Positions 1 to 10,686 of a DNA stretch of 64,000 nucleotides are shown here, piece after piece. Source of the DNA: Mycobacterium syngnathidarum (GTDB taxonomy: Bacteria > Actinomycetota > Actinomycetes > Mycobacteriales > Mycobacteriaceae); the NCBI RefSeq assembly GCF_001942625.1, contig NZ_MLCL01000077.1, positions 1 to 64,000 of the forward strand. The letters run 5' to 3'. Positions within the stretch are counted from its first letter, which is position 1, and the number at the start of each line of letters is the position of its first letter. The position numbers were made by a program, and so were the translations under genes. The notes beneath the pieces were generated by a model. It was given only the letters and a program-made list of their open reading frames with translations. It had not been told where the DNA came from and made no database searches.

Positions 1-147
1 GCCGCGCGCTCACTTCTGCATAGTTGGCGCCCCTACGTTTCCGGTGAGATCACCGTGCTACCGGTGGGCTGCACCCACTTCGAAATGTTCCTACCCCAAG
101 CACTGAACACATACGCACAACAACTCACCTCCGCGTTGAAACCTTGA
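1..147 (+). CDS. C-terminal end of a probable NRPS thioesterase domain (partial)
   Basis: An open frame enters from the left edge and stops at 145-147; 48 codons are visible. The residues WRPYVSGEI, LPVGCTHFEMF and PQAL resemble the end of type I thioesterase domains that release products from non-ribosomal peptide synthetases, with the His of CTHFEM in the position of the usual catalytic His. The family is recognised; that the missing upstream part is an NRPS is inferred from this domain and from the Gap, PKS, acyl-AMP ligase and MmpL neighbours. A stand-alone thioesterase or a PKS terminus are alternatives. Confidence 0.6.
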   Translation, partial: AARSLLHSWRPYVSGEITVLPVGCTHFEMFLPQALNTYAQQLTSALKP

Positions 148-213
148 CGCACCATTTGTGGTAGCTGCGTCCCAACGTGTCAGAGTTACGGTGCCACAGC
201 ATCTTTCACGTTG

Positions 214-879
214 TCACCAGATGAGCGGGACCATGCGGTAGCGAACCTTCTGTGTGTATTCGCGGTACCCGGCCAACTCTTCCTGGAGTAGCCGTTCTTC
301 GTCGTGGATGCGGAGGACGAGCACCACCAGGCACGGAATGGCGAAAAGTAACCCCCAGTACGACCCGAGCGCCAGGGGAATCCCGGCCAACAGAAATATG
401 TCGCTGGTGTACATCGGATGCCTGACCCGCCCGTACAGCCCGGTGGAAACAAGTTCTTGCCCATCTTCGACGCGGATCGTCACCGCCGCATGGTTGTTCT
501 GCGCGAGGACCAGCGTGAGGCCGCCGATTCCGACCGCCACGAGAACATCGCCGATCACGGAGACCCACGTTGGAACTGTGGACCAGGCGAAGCGATGGTC
601 GAGTGCGCTGACCCCAATCATCGCCGCCCACAGCAAGAGTAGCGCTGTGGCAAGGATCTTCTGCGGCTTTCGGCTCTCGGCTGCCGGCATGCGGCGTTGG
701 AGGACAGCACGATTCGTACGCAGAAAGTATGCGCCGGCCACCCATCCCGAGATGACGACAACGGCGAGAAACACCCACGCTTGCCAGTAGTTCAACGTGC
801 CCGCCGGAACGAATATCAACAATCCGACGACCACGATGCCCAGTGTGCCGCTGGCCAGGATGCTCACCAAAGATTTCAT
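214..879 (-). CDS. Isoprenylcysteine carboxyl methyltransferase-like membrane protein
   Basis: The 221-aa product has several hydrophobic segments (about residues 5-25, 32-52, 75-95, 105-125 and 160-190) and the C-terminal signature of the ICMT/PEMT family: RHPMYTSDIFL around residue 150, then DEERLLQEELAGYREY near the end. Family members are membrane S-adenosylmethionine-dependent methyltransferases. Bacteria generally lack prenylated proteins, so the substrate is probably a carboxylate or lipid and is unknown here. It lies between a presumed NRPS gene (opposite strand) and a Gap-family gene (same strand, 80 bp upstream), which suggests a tailoring role in lipid assembly; that is inference. 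Starts at the ATG at 879. Confidence 0.8.
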   Translation of the reverse strand: MKSLVSILASGTLGIVVVGLLIFVPAGTLNYWQAWVFLAVVVISGWVAGAYFLRTNRAVLQRRMPAAESRKPQKILATALLLLWAAMIGVSALDHRFAWSTVPTWVSVIGDVLVAVGIGGLTLVLAQNNHAAVTIRVEDGQELVSTGLYGRVRHPMYTSDIFLLAGIPLALGSYWGLLFAIPCLVVLVLRIHDEERLLQEELAGYREYTQKVRYRMVPLIW

Positions 880-959
880 GGCACCTCGATGCTGCGCATT
901 GATTTACCCAGCTAGCAGCGTACATCCGCGTTAGCCGGACCGTCAGCGTTTGTGATACT

Positions 960-1769
960 TCAGAGGCCGCCGAAACCCCGGAGTACCAAGGAGGCGCCAA
1001 CCACCGCGCAGATGGCCGCCGCGAACGCCTGCCGATGCGCGCTGGCCCATTCGTGCAATGTGCGCAGCGCTGCTTGGGTTCTCGCTGGTGCGATGACGTT
1101 ACTGATCAGGATGAACTCCTCCACCGCAAGTACGCCGAAGACGAACACGATCAATGCGACCAACTGGACTTCGAATGATGCACCTGAAGCGATGACGATG
1201 GCCAGGGCGAACAGAATTCCGTCGAGCGGTGGGACCACGATGATTCCGATGACGAACGGTATCCAGGGGGATCCGTTCTGCCACGCTTCACGGATCCGTC
1301 CGAGCAACCGGCGTGATTTCGGATCGTCGTCGGAATCTGCCGAGGTGGAGTACAGCAGCCTGGTGATGGCCGGCGGAGCCCCGGAATCATCCACGAGTGT
1401 CGAGGTGGTGCCGCCGCCGGCAGCCGGCGTCTGACGACTACCAGCGGCGACGGGTTTCCGTAGCACGTTGCGGGCCACCATGAATGCGGCGATCGCCAGC
1501 AGCGCGATGCCGATTCCGATCGTGATGCGCTGCGTGAGCGGGTCTGCGGTGGGGTGGGCAAATCGCTTCGCGAACGCGGACGAAGCCGGCGTGGAGTGGA
1601 GCACGATCAGCGGAATGACGAGGCTGGCGAGCCCGATCAGCACTGCGCCCGCCCAATAGGCCAACAGATTCTGCACGGGACGTGGGCGCGAGAGCACCAG
1701 GAGGATGATTCCGAGTCGCACGGGATTGATCGTCGTCAAGAGTGCCAGTACTACCAACGAGCCCCACAT
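960..1769 (-). CDS. Gap/Sap family lipid-addressing membrane protein
   Basis: The 269-aa protein has about six membrane segments (roughly residues 3-25, 35-60, 83-103, 165-190, 195-220 and 240-265) and a soluble loop at about 105-160. It matches the GAP/Sap family (sulfolipid-1-addressing protein), typified by the start MWGSLVVLALLTTINPVR. Gap is needed for glycopeptidolipid transport in M. smegmatis, and Sap is linked to sulfolipid in M. tuberculosis. Its presence between lipid-assembly genes marks this as a surface-lipid locus. The substrate cannot be told from sequence. The start is the ATG at 1769; 447 bp without a clear gene lie upstream. Confidence 0.85.
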   Translation of the reverse strand: MWGSLVVLALLTTINPVRLGIILLVLSRPRPVQNLLAYWAGAVLIGLASLVIPLIVLHSTPASSAFAKRFAHPTADPLTQRITIGIGIALLAIAAFMVARNVLRKPVAAGSRQTPAAGGGTTSTLVDDSGAPPAITRLLYSTSADSDDDPKSRRLLGRIREAWQNGSPWIPFVIGIIVVPPLDGILFALAIVIASGASFEVQLVALIVFVFGVLAVEEFILISNVIAPARTQAALRTLHEWASAHRQAFAAAICAVVGASLVLRGFGGL

Positions 1770-2216
1770 GAGCGGAATACTACCTTGTGTGTTATTTGCT
1801 GTAGGGGTTCTTGAAACTTGATCGTGAGTACTTTGGCGCGCACCCGGGCATGCGAATCCACGAACTGGCTCACGTCATGATCGGCGGCGCTGAACAGCGT
1901 GCCGCATCGCGGACCAGCCTCGAGATTTGGCGCAAATGTACTGTTGTTCCCCCGCTATGTCGGCATCGGATCGTTCGGATTTGTTGTCGAGTAACTAGTT
2001 TCGCGCCAGCTGTGTCGTTTGGCGCTGAGATGCGGTTGAGGAATCCGGGCAGACGCCGGGCCGGCCAGAAGCTGCGAGTACTGGGCTGACCGAGGGAAAC
2101 GATGGTCCGTCGCGAGGTTCGGGTACCCGCCCGGCCGATCTGCGGAAAACCTGGGGCCAATTCTCCTGATCAATTTGCTGCGGATGGTCCGATCCGACTC
2201 CCTGCCGTCGGCCATG
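1770..2216. other. Non-coding or decayed stretch between the Gap gene and the PKS gene
   Basis: No convincing gene is present. Short frames exist on both strands, one carrying HELAH around 1857-1874, but none has a ribosome-binding site or family resemblance. The base composition is less GC-rich than the genes around it. It probably holds the promoter for the Gap gene and the 3' end region of the PKS transcript; it could also be a decayed gene. Confidence 0.5.
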
Positions 2217-5200
2217 TCAGGAAGCTCCTGCGGGCAGTAGCTTCTCGCACAGCAGATCTGCCAAGCCGTGCACCGTCGTGATTCCGGTTGCCGAGATTCG
2301 TATTCCGGTCTCGTTCTCGATGCGGGTCCGTAGTTCGAGTGCGCCCAGTGAATCCATGCCGTATTCGGACAGGGGGCGGTCAGGATCGACACTGCGGCGC
2401 AGGATCACGCTGATCTGATCCGAGATCACATGCCGCAGCTTGGCCGCCCATTCCTCGGGTGGTAGATCGTCAAGTTCAGCCCGCAGCTTGCTTGTGCCTG
2501 TGCTGCATTGGCCGATCGATCGGAATGCCTCAGCGAAGGGGCTGCGCTCGGCGAATACGGACAGCCACGGCGCTCCCGTGATCGGCGCGTATCCGGTGTA
2601 GGCCCGGTCGTGACGCAGCAGTGCTTCGAACGCATACGCACCTTCGTCGGGCGCGATGGCGATTCCGGCGCTTTCGGCCAGATCGGTTCCGCGGCCGATC
2701 TGCCCCCATGCACCCCAAGCGATGGCAGTACCCGGTAGCCCCTTGGACCTGCGCCACAGGCTGAAGGCATCCAGCCAACTGTTGGCCGCGGCGTAGGCCC
2801 CCTGCCCGGGGGAACCGACGAGCGCTGCCGCCGACGAGAACGAACAGAACCAGTCCAGAGGCTGGTCGGCGGTAGCGGTATGCAGATTCCAGGCACCGTA
2901 AACCTTTGGTGCCCAGTCCCGCTCGATGAGCTCGTCAGTGATGTTGGTCAGCGCGGCATCCTCGATCACTCCCGCTGCGTGCAGCACCCCCCGCACCGGG
3001 AGCCCGCCGGCGGTGGCCACCGCCACCAAGCGTTCGGCGGTGTTCGGATCGGCGATGTCGCCGCACTCGACGACAATGTCGACACCGGTCGCACGGATGC
3101 GGTCGACGATCTTCGATACCGTCTCGCTCGGCTGCGAGCGGGAGGACAGTACGATGCGCCCACACCCGTTGGCCGCCATTCTCTCGGCCATGAACAAGCC
3201 GAGGCCACCGAGACCACCGGTCACGATGTACGCGCCGTCCGGCCGGTATACCCGGACCTGTGACGGTGGAACCACAAGCCGGCTGGAGCCGGTGTGCGGG
3301 ATGTCGAGCACGAGCTTGCCGGTGTGCTGGGCACTGCTCATCAGCCGGATGGCGTTTGCCGCGTCGGCAAGCGGGTACCGGGTGAACTCGGGCATCGGCA
3401 GGTCGCCTTCGGCGCTCAGCAGGTACACCGTGGACAGCAGCTCCCGGAGTCGGCCCGGATGGCTGACCGACATCAGCGCCAGGTCGACGGCGTAGAACGA
3501 GAGATTGCGCCGGAAGGGGAACAGACCCAACCGGGAATCACCGTAGATGTCGCGCTTGCCGATCTCCACGAATCGCCCCCCGAAGGCCAGCAATTCGAGG
3601 CCTGCACGCTGGGCAGCGCCGGTGACCGAGTTCAGCACGATGTCCACGCCGTATCCCTGGGTGTCCTGACGTATCCGATCGGCGAACTCCAGGGTCCGGG
3701 AATCGTAAACATGCTCTACACCCATGTCCCGCAACAATTGCCGGCGCTGCTCGCTGCCGGCCGTCGCGAAGATCTCCGCGCCGGCAGCGCGGGCGATGGC
3801 CATCGCCGCCTGGCCGACGCCGCCGGTCGCCGAGTGGATCAGCACCTTGTCGCCCGCCTTGATACGGGCCATGTCGTTGAGTCCGTAGTACGCGGTTGCG
3901 GTCGCGATGGTCAGCGCAGCCGCCTCGGCATCGGACAACCCGGCCGGCAAGGTGGTGGCCAGCCGCGCGTCGCAGGTGACGAACGTCCCCCAGCAGCCCT
4001 CGGCGCACAGACCGCCCACATGGTCACCGACCTGGTGGTCGGTGACGTCGGGTCCGACCGCGGTCACCACACCGGCGAAGTCGATGCCGAGCTGGGGAAG
4101 CCGGCCGTCGAAGGCAGGGTAGCGGCCGAAGGCGACCAGCACATCGGCGAAGTTGATGCTGGAGGCGGTGACCGCGACCTCGATCTGTCCCGGACCCGGC
4201 GGAACATGTTCACAGGCCACGAGTTCCATCGACTCCAGGTCCCCGGGGGTGCGGATCTGCAGCCGCATCCGGTCGCGCTCGTGATGGGCGATGGTGGTCT
4301 GCCGCTCCTCGGGACGCAGTGGGGCCAGGCACAGCCGGGCGGTGTACCACCGCCCGTTGCGCCACGCGGTCTCGTCTTCCTCGGATCCGCTGAGCAGCTG
4401 TGCGCCCAACTGCTCCACGTCGACCGTCTGGTCCACATCGATCTGCGTGGCGGCCAGATGCGGGTGTTCGGTGCCGATGACCCGGATCAGGCCGCGTAGT
4501 TCGGCTTGATCCAGATTGGCCACATCGCCGGCCAGCACAGTCTGCGCATTTCGTGTCACGACGTACAGGCGGGGCAGTTCGCCGCCTATCTCTGGCAATT
4601 CGCGGGTCATGTGGACCAGATGACGAACGTATTCACGACCCAGCAACGGCGACTGCTCGGCGTGTTCACCGTCATTCGGCGCGGTGACGATGACCACCCC
4701 GGTGAATCGCCCGGCCCGCAGATGACGGCCGAGCTGCTCACACGTGAGTGAGTCGTCGGCCTGGTTCGGCCAACTCATGCTGGTGCACAGCGCACCGCGG
4801 TCTTTGAGGATGTCGCACAGCTTGTCGGCAACCACGTCCGGGCCGGCGGCGGCGCTGATCACCAGCCATGAACCGGCATCGGCGTACTCCACCTCTGGCA
4901 GTTCCCGCTGACGCCATTCGACGGTGAGCAGTCTCTCGCTGAGAACCTGGTCGTCGTGGGCACCGGCGGATGCGCCGGTGCCCAGGCGCAATCCCTGCAC
5001 ACTCAGCAGCACAGCGCCGTCCTGGTCGAGAACGTCGATGTCGGCCTCGACGCCCGTGACGTCGACGGCAGTCAATCGGGTATAGCAGTAGTGCGCGTTG
5101 CGGGCCGGACCGTACGTGCGCAACCGCCGGACCCCCAGCGGCAAGCCGAGCACGTCTCCGCCGAGCGCCTGGACATCGGGATGAGCTTCGACCGATTGGA

Positions 5201-8200
5201 AACAGGCGTCCAGCAACGCTGGATGCACCCCGTAGGCGTCCTGTTGTGAGCGGATCGAACGGGGGAGTGTCACCTCGGCGAGCACCGTGCGCGCCTCCGC
5301 CTCACCGGTATGAACGGTGACGAGGCCGGTGAACGCCGGACCGTACTGAATGCCGTGCTGGCCCACGCGATTACGCACCTCGGCGCCGTCGTCGGGGCAG
5401 GGATGGGCGGTCAGGATCGCAGAGATGTCGTAGCTGGGCGGAATCTCGTCTGCCGCGGCCCGCAGGATGGCTGTCGCGTGGCGCACCGGCTGACCGTCCT
5501 CGTCGGTTTCCACGGTGAAGTCGGCAACGCCGGGAGCCGACACCGTTGCAGAGGCGCCCACCACCGTCTGTTCGTCCAGCAGCAGTGCCCGCTCGAACCG
5601 GATGTCGCGGACTTCGCAGACGTCGCCCAGCACGGTCGCGGCGGCAGCCAGCGCCATCTCGCAGTAGGCAGCGCCCGGAAGCACGGCAACCGAGCGAACT
5701 TGGTGATCGGCAAGCCACGGCTGGGCGACGGTGCCGACATCGGACTGCCACACATAGCGTTCCGGTTCCTCGTGCAGTCGGACGTTGGCTCCCAACAGCG
5801 GATGAACCGAGATGGTGCAACCGCCATGGGTCGGGGCTTCGTTACCACCGCCACTGAGCCAGAGCCTGCGATGCGTCCAGGTCGGCAGCGGGGCGTCGAC
5901 CAACTCACCTCGGGGGTTCAATACCGAGAAGTCGACCGCGGCACCGGCGCTGTGAAGGTCGACCAGGAGCCCGCGCAGCCCGTTCGGCATCGATTGTTGA
6001 CGGCGCATCGCCGCCAGCGCGGCCATCGGCGTCTCGCGGCCGGCGGCTGTTTGTTCGAGAGCCCTGGTCAGCAGTGGATGCGGCGAAAGTTCGGCGAAGA
6101 CCCGGTGACCGTCTTCCAGCGCGGCTTGCACCGCGCTGGCGAAGCGCACCATCTTGCGCATGTTGGTGACCCAGTACTGGGCATCGCAGACCGGCTGTTC
6201 CCGCGGGTCGAACAGGGTCGCCGAATAGAACGGGATCTCCGGAGGCATGGGTTTGAGATCTTTGAGCGCCTCGGCGAGATCGCTGACGATCGGTTCCACC
6301 TGTGGTGAATGGAAGGCCACGTCGACGGGGACTTCGCGGGCCATGATCCCACGTTGTTCCCAGTCCGCCACCAGGTCTCGCACCGTCTGCGTGGTGCCGG
6401 CGACGACGGTGGACTTCGGCGAAGCCACCACGGCCACCACCACGTCGTTGATGCCGCGGCCCGTCAATTCCGAAAGTACTTGTTTGGCCGGCAGTTCCAC
6501 GGCCGCGGTGGCGCCCTTGCCGGCGATCCGGGACATCAGCCGGGACCGGCGGCAGATGAGTCGCAGCCCGTCTTCCATCGTGAGTGCTCCGGCGACGACG
6601 GCTGCCGCGCCCTCTCCCAGGGAGTGTCCGATGACCGCACCGGGGTGGACCCCGTGTGCTCTCATGGTGGCGGCCATCGCGACCTGCATGGTGAACAAGG
6701 TCGGCTGTAGCCGGTCCTGGCCGGTCACGGTTTCCGGTGACGACATGGCCTCGGTCACAGAGAATCCCGACTCTGCCGCGATGATCGGTTCGGCCTCTGC
6801 CACGGTGGCGGCGAACACGGGTTCGGTCGCCAACAGATCGGCGCCCATTCCGGCCCATTGCGAGCCCTGACCGGAGAACACCCAGACCGGCCCTCGGTCG
6901 TCTCGCCCCACCGCGGCTTGATAGGGGGCGTCACCGTCGGCGACTTCGCGCAAGGCGGCAACAAGTTCCGGTCGGCTGCCGGCACTTACCGCAGTGCGTA
7001 CCGGGCGGTGTACACGGCGGCAGGCCAACGTATAGGCCAGATCCGTCAGGGCTACATCGTCGTGCGCTTCCACCCAGTCGGCGAGCCGGCCCGCAGTGCG
7101 CCGCAACGCGTCGGCCGAGGTGGATGACAACAGGAAGAGAAAGGACGCAGGTGACTCGGCCGTCTCGGTTTCCCGGCCCCCGACCGGCGCCTGCTCCACG
7201 ATCGCGTGAACATTCGTACCCGACAGGCCGTAGGAGGAGACCGCTGCGCGCCGAGGATGGTGCCCGTTGCTGCACCACGGTGTGGTCTCCTGCGGCACAA
7301 AAAGCTTGGTCGGAATCGCGGCGAGCTTGTCGGGCAGACGGGTGAAGTGCAGGTTCTGCGGAACCTCACCATGCTGTACGGCGAGGACCGCTTTCATCAG
7401 TCCGACAGCACCCGAGGCTGCCTGGGCATGCCCGAGGTTGGTCTTGACCGACGCCAGTGCACAAGGGCCGTCGACGCCGTAAACCTTGGCCAGACTGGCA
7501 TATTCGATGGGATCGCCGACCGGCGTTCCGGTGCCGTGTGCCTCGACCATTCCGACGGTGCCGGGATCGACGCCGGCCGCGCTCAACGCTGCCTGATACA
7601 CCGCGGTCTGCGCCGCATCCGACGGGGTTGCGATGTTCACGGTGTGGCCGTCCTGGTTGGCGGCCGTGCCACGTATCACGGCCAGGATCCGGTCACCGTC
7701 CCGCACGGCGTCGGACAACCGCTTGAGCAGGACCACGACGCAGCCCTCACCACTCACGAAGCCGTCGGCCGCGACATCGAACGCGTGGCAGTGTCCGGTC
7801 GCCGACAGCATGCCCTCGGCCGAACCCGAAGCGAACTTGCGCGGATCCAAAGCCAGGGTGGCGCCGCCCGCCAGGGCGAAATCGCTCTCGCCCTCGTGCA
7901 AGCTGCGACATGCCAGGTGAACTGCCGTCAGGCCGGAGGAGCACGCCGTGTCGACGGTGAGCGCAGGGCCGTGCACCCCGAGTGCGTAAGCGATCCGGCC
8001 GGAGGCCAGGCTGAAGTTGTTGCCGCTGAAGCCATATGCCGCCTCCAGCGCCTGAGCGTCGGCCGCCAGCATCTGGTAGTCGGCGTGCGTCATTCCGACG
8101 AACACCCCGGTCGACGAGTCGGCCAGCGCATCTCGGGTGAGGCCCGCGTGCTCCATCGCCTCCCAGGCGGTCTCCAGCAACAGCCGTTGCTGCGGATCGA

Positions 8201-8540
8201 GTGCGGCGCTTTCACGTTCGTTGATGCCGAAGAACTCGGCGTCGAAGCCCGCGACGTCGTCCAGGAAGGCACCCCACTTCGACACCGATCGGCCGGGAAC
8301 CCCTGGCTCCGGGTCGTAGTATTCGTCGGCGTCCCAACGGTCGGGCGGAACCTCGGTGACCAGGTCGTCACCGCGAATCAAGGCTTCCCACAGGCGCTCG
8401 GGGGAGTCGATGCCACCCGGCAGGCGGCAGGACATCCCGATGATGGCGACCGGGGTGACCTGTGCGGCGGGCATGTGTGCCGCGCCGATCCCGGTATCCG
8501 ATTCCGGAAGCGCTCCGCCCACGATTTCAGATGCATTCAA
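2217..8540 (-). CDS. Mas-like fully reducing type I polyketide synthase (KS-AT-DH-ER-KR-ACP)
   Basis: One full module of about 2110 residues, the size of mycobacterial Mas-type enzymes. [15 protein letters not shown] with active Cys near residue 210, then [12 protein letters not shown] and [24 protein letters not shown] with Ser near 650; the [10 protein letters not shown] motif and GHSL look more like malonyl- than methylmalonyl-specific domains, which is tentative. [16 protein letters not shown], with Ser where Gly is usual. [17 protein letters not shown] motif. [11 protein letters not shown] and a [10 protein letters not shown] active-site Tyr. [13 protein letters not shown] with the phosphopantetheine Ser near 2075. 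No thioesterase is present, so chains are probably handed on or released by partners. The start chosen is TTG 8540, six bases after GGGAGGAG; ATG 8576 would place that site inside the gene. It is divergent from the acyl-AMP ligase. Confidence 0.93.
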   Translation of the reverse strand: MNASEIVGGALPESDTGIGAAHMPAAQVTPVAIIGMSCRLPGGIDSPERLWEALIRGDDLVTEVPPDRWDADEYYDPEPGVPGRSVSKWGAFLDDVAGFDAEFFGINERESAALDPQQRLLLETAWEAMEHAGLTRDALADSSTGVFVGMTHADYQMLAADAQALEAAYGFSGNNFSLASGRIAYALGVHGPALTVDTACSSGLTAVHLACRSLHEGESDFALAGGATLALDPRKFASGSAEGMLSATGHCHAFDVAADGFVSGEGCVVVLLKRLSDAVRDGDRILAVIRGTAANQDGHTVNIATPSDAAQTAVYQAALSAAGVDPGTVGMVEAHGTGTPVGDPIEYASLAKVYGVDGPCALASVKTNLGHAQAASGAVGLMKAVLAVQHGEVPQNLHFTRLPDKLAAIPTKLFVPQETTPWCSNGHHPRRAAVSSYGLSGTNVHAIVEQAPVGGRETETAESPASFLFLLSSTSADALRRTAGRLADWVEAHDDVALTDLAYTLACRRVHRPVRTAVSAGSRPELVAALREVADGDAPYQAAVGRDDRGPVWVFSGQGSQWAGMGADLLATEPVFAATVAEAEPIIAAESGFSVTEAMSSPETVTGQDRLQPTLFTMQVAMAATMRAHGVHPGAVIGHSLGEGAAAVVAGALTMEDGLRLICRRSRLMSRIAGKGATAAVELPAKQVLSELTGRGINDVVVAVVASPKSTVVAGTTQTVRDLVADWEQRGIMAREVPVDVAFHSPQVEPIVSDLAEALKDLKPMPPEIPFYSATLFDPREQPVCDAQYWVTNMRKMVRFASAVQAALEDGHRVFAELSPHPLLTRALEQTAAGRETPMAALAAMRRQQSMPNGLRGLLVDLHSAGAAVDFSVLNPRGELVDAPLPTWTHRRLWLSGGGNEAPTHGGCTISVHPLLGANVRLHEEPERYVWQSDVGTVAQPWLADHQVRSVAVLPGAAYCEMALAAAATVLGDVCEVRDIRFERALLLDEQTVVGASATVSAPGVADFTVETDEDGQPVRHATAILRAAADEIPPSYDISAILTAHPCPDDGAEVRNRVGQHGIQYGPAFTGLVTVHTGEAEARTVLAEVTLPRSIRSQQDAYGVHPALLDACFQSVEAHPDVQALGGDVLGLPLGVRRLRTYGPARNAHYCYTRLTAVDVTGVEADIDVLDQDGAVLLSVQGLRLGTGASAGAHDDQVLSERLLTVEWRQRELPEVEYADAGSWLVISAAAGPDVVADKLCDILKDRGALCTSMSWPNQADDSLTCEQLGRHLRAGRFTGVVIVTAPNDGEHAEQSPLLGREYVRHLVHMTRELPEIGGELPRLYVVTRNAQTVLAGDVANLDQAELRGLIRVIGTEHPHLAATQIDVDQTVDVEQLGAQLLSGSEEDETAWRNGRWYTARLCLAPLRPEERQTTIAHHERDRMRLQIRTPGDLESMELVACEHVPPGPGQIEVAVTASSINFADVLVAFGRYPAFDGRLPQLGIDFAGVVTAVGPDVTDHQVGDHVGGLCAEGCWGTFVTCDARLATTLPAGLSDAEAAALTIATATAYYGLNDMARIKAGDKVLIHSATGGVGQAAMAIARAAGAEIFATAGSEQRRQLLRDMGVEHVYDSRTLEFADRIRQDTQGYGVDIVLNSVTGAAQRAGLELLAFGGRFVEIGKRDIYGDSRLGLFPFRRNLSFYAVDLALMSVSHPGRLRELLSTVYLLSAEGDLPMPEFTRYPLADAANAIRLMSSAQHTGKLVLDIPHTGSSRLVVPPSQVRVYRPDGAYIVTGGLGGLGLFMAERMAANGCGRIVLSSRSQPSETVSKIVDRIRATGVDIVVECGDIADPNTAERLVAVATAGGLPVRGVLHAAGVIEDAALTNITDELIERDWAPKVYGAWNLHTATADQPLDWFCSFSSAAALVGSPGQGAYAAANSWLDAFSLWRRSKGLPGTAIAWGAWGQIGRGTDLAESAGIAIAPDEGAYAFEALLRHDRAYTGYAPITGAPWLSVFAERSPFAEAFRSIGQCSTGTSKLRAELDDLPPEEWAAKLRHVISDQISVILRRSVDPDRPLSEYGMDSLGALELRTRIENETGIRISATGITTVHGLADLLCEKLLPAGAS

Positions 8541-8546
8541 TTGCAA

Positions 8547-8554
8547 CTCCTCCC
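8547..8554 (-). promoter_or_regulatory. Strong Shine-Dalgarno that decides the PKS start
   Basis: On the minus strand the bases read GGGAGGAG, then TTGCAA, then TTG at 8540. This is close to a perfect anti-16S match with a six-base spacer. It favours TTG 8540 over the upstream in-frame ATG 8576, which has no comparable site. Confidence 0.6.
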
Positions 8555-8576
8555 GGCAAGCCTTTCCGCGGTTCAT

Positions 8577-8949
8577 CCGCGATGAGGCCGAATGCCTGCA
8601 TTCGTACGCCGAGCCGCAGAATTTGATCGCTGGTAGCGAGGGTCCATTAGCCGCTCAACGCCCGTCGCGGGCGCTCACAAACGTAACAGTATGTTCGCTG
8701 CGCAAAGTTGTCTCGCGATCGGATCAATCCACAGCTGAGATGCAGGCGATTTCAACTACTTCGGGGCATATCGCCTGATCAACCCATAACGGTCAAGATC
8801 AGAGGCATTTCGCCGCTTTCGGGGCAACATTTAGCCTACTTTGACAGATGAGTGCGGAATGACGTGCATGTGATTCATAAGGCGACTCAAATTTAGTTTG
8901 CTGGCTGATCCGGATATGTCGGTGCGCTTACCGCGATACTCTGACTGGC
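8577..8949. other. Divergent intergenic region between PKS and acyl-AMP ligase
   Basis: 373 bp with clearly lower GC than the flanking genes and no credible gene. It must hold the promoters for both divergent units. A 6-bp arm repeat (CTGATC at about 8774, GATCAG at about 8797) is the only inverted repeat I noticed and is weak. The low GC is compatible with an acquired cluster but is also usual for divergent promoters. Confidence 0.6.
8937..8942 (+). promoter_or_regulatory. Possible -10 element of a leaderless promoter for the acyl-AMP ligase
   Basis: TACTCT fits TANNNT and ends seven bases before the GTG at 8950, the spacing expected if transcription starts at the G of GTG. No Shine-Dalgarno is visible before that GTG. 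Leaderless mRNAs are common in mycobacteria. There is no good -35 match. Confidence 0.35.
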
Positions 8950-10686
8950 GTGGGCGAGGCATCAATTTTGACGTTGCTGCAGGAGCGTGCGGGTCTGCAG
9001 GGCGACGACACGGCGATGACGTTTGTTGACTATGAACGTAATTTGGACGGCTCGGCCGAGAGCCTGACGTACTCGCAGCTGTATCGGCATGCGTGCAACC
9101 TGGCGCGGGAGATCGGCCGATCCGGTTCACCCGGTGACCGCGCCCTCATCCTGGCGCCACAGGGACTGGACTACATCGTCGCGTTCTTCGGTGCGCTACA
9201 GGCGGGCCGGATCGCGGTTCCGTTGGCGGTTCCCATGGGCGGTGTCAGCGACGAGCGGGTCAGCTCGGTGCTTCAAGATGCGGAGCCGACGGTCATCCTC
9301 ACTACCTCGGCGGTCGCCGGTGTGGTTGCCGACTACCTCACGGCAAACGACCTGAAGGCCCCGACGATCGTCGAGGTCGACACGCTGGATCTCGATGCTC
9401 CTGCCGGGACCGGTTCGCATAGCGAAAATCCCACGGATACCGCGTATTTGCAGTACACATCTGGGTCGACCCGGCAGCCGGCCGGGGTGATGATGTCGCA
9501 CCGAAACCTGTTGGCCAACTTCGAACAGCTGATGTCCGGCTACTTCGCCGAGTTCGGAAACGTGGTCCCGGAGGGCTCGACCATCGTCTCGTGGCTGCCC
9601 TTCTATCACGACATGGGTCTGTATCTGGGCGTCTGTGGGCCGGTGCTCTCGGGTGTCCCAGCTGTGCTGACGAGCCCCGTGGCATTTCTTCAGCGTCCGG
9701 CGCGGTGGATGCAGATGCTGGCGACCAATGGCCGTACCTACACGGCTGCACCGAATTTCGCGTTCGAGTTGGCGGTGCGCAAGACGTCCGACGAGGACAT
9801 GGCCGGGCTCGACCTCTCGGATGTGCTCGTGATCATCACCGGCAGCGAGCGAGTGCACCCGGCAACGCTGGAACGTTTTACCCAGCGGTTTGCCAGGTTC
9901 AACCTGGATCCAGCCGTGATACGACCGTCCTACGGGATGGCTGAAGCCACGGTGTACATCGCGACCCGGGAATCGGGTGAACCGCCGGCGATCGTGCGAT
10001 TCGAATCCGAACCGTTGACTGCCGGTGCCGCCCAGCGCTGTGAGAACGGAACGGGCACGCCGCTGGTCAGTTACGGCATCCCGGTCTCACCCACGATCAG
10101 GATCGTCGACTCCGAGACTCACGCCGAGTGCCCGCCGGGAACCATAGGGGAGATCTGGGTGCACGGTGCCAACGTGGCCAGCGGCTATTGGAACAGGGTC
10201 CGCGAGACCGAGTCGACGTTCGGTGCGCGCATCGTTTCACCGTCGGCCGGAACGCCGGAGGGGCCGTGGCTGCGCACCGGGGACTCGGGATTCATGTTCG
10301 ACGGCGAGTTGTATGTCATCGGACGCATCAAAGATTTGCTGATCGTGTACGGGCGCAACCATTCTCCCGACGACATCGAGGCAACGATCCAGGAGATCAG
10401 CCGGAGCCGATGTGCGGCCATCGCGGTCCCGGACGGTCATACCGAGAAACTCGTCGTCATCATCGAGTACAGGAAACGGCCCGAGTCTGCCGAGCAGCCC
10501 GTGGACCAACTCTCGGCGGTGAAACGTGAAGTGACGTCGGCGATCTTCAACACGCACAGTCTCGGGGTCGCGGATCTGGTTTTGGTGCCGCCCGGTTCGA
10601 TCCCGATCACCACGAGTGGCAAGGTCCGGCGCGCTGCCTGTGTCGATCAATACCGGCAGGGCGAATTCGCCCGCTTGGACGCATGA
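8950..10686 (+). CDS. Fatty acyl-AMP ligase (FAAL, FadD23/FadD28-like)
   Basis: The 578-aa product is an ANL-superfamily adenylating enzyme of the FAAL branch. Features are the P-loop [18 protein letters not shown] (about 163-180), [24 protein letters not shown] (about 318-332), [20 protein letters not shown] and the C-terminal lysine of ITTSGKVRR. FAALs activate fatty acids to acyl-adenylates and pass them to an ACP of a PKS or NRPS rather than making acyl-CoA. The divergent PKS, the presumed NRPS and the MmpL genes fit a role as loader of the lipid starter. The start is GTG 8950. It overlaps the next gene by four bases (ATGA), so the two are co-translated. Confidence 0.92.
   Translation: MGEASILTLLQERAGLQGDDTAMTFVDYERNLDGSAESLTYSQLYRHACNLAREIGRSGSPGDRALILAPQGLDYIVAFFGALQAGRIAVPLAVPMGGVSDERVSSVLQDAEPTVILTTSAVAGVVADYLTANDLKAPTIVEVDTLDLDAPAGTGSHSENPTDTAYLQYTSGSTRQPAGVMMSHRNLLANFEQLMSGYFAEFGNVVPEGSTIVSWLPFYHDMGLYLGVCGPVLSGVPAVLTSPVAFLQRPARWMQMLATNGRTYTAAPNFAFELAVRKTSDEDMAGLDLSDVLVIITGSERVHPATLERFTQRFARFNLDPAVIRPSYGMAEATVYIATRESGEPPAIVRFESEPLTAGAAQRCENGTGTPLVSYGIPVSPTIRIVDSETHAECPPGTIGEIWVHGANVASGYWNRVRETESTFGARIVSPSAGTPEGPWLRTGDSGFMFDGELYVIGRIKDLLIVYGRNHSPDDIEATIQEISRSRCAAIAVPDGHTEKLVVIIEYRKRPESAEQPVDQLSAVKREVTSAIFNTHSLGVADLVLVPPGSIPITTSGKVRRAACVDQYRQGEFARLDA

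Noticed and set aside
1811..2089. 92-codon plus-strand frame with a HELAH (HExxH-like) sequence
   Set aside because: No Shine-Dalgarno, no surrounding protease-like residues, erratic composition and overlap with an equally unconvincing minus-strand frame. Probably chance or decayed DNA.
5310..6308. Long plus-strand frames inside the PKS
   Set aside because: These are shadows of the PKS reading frame on the opposite strand; no family resemblance and no ribosome site.
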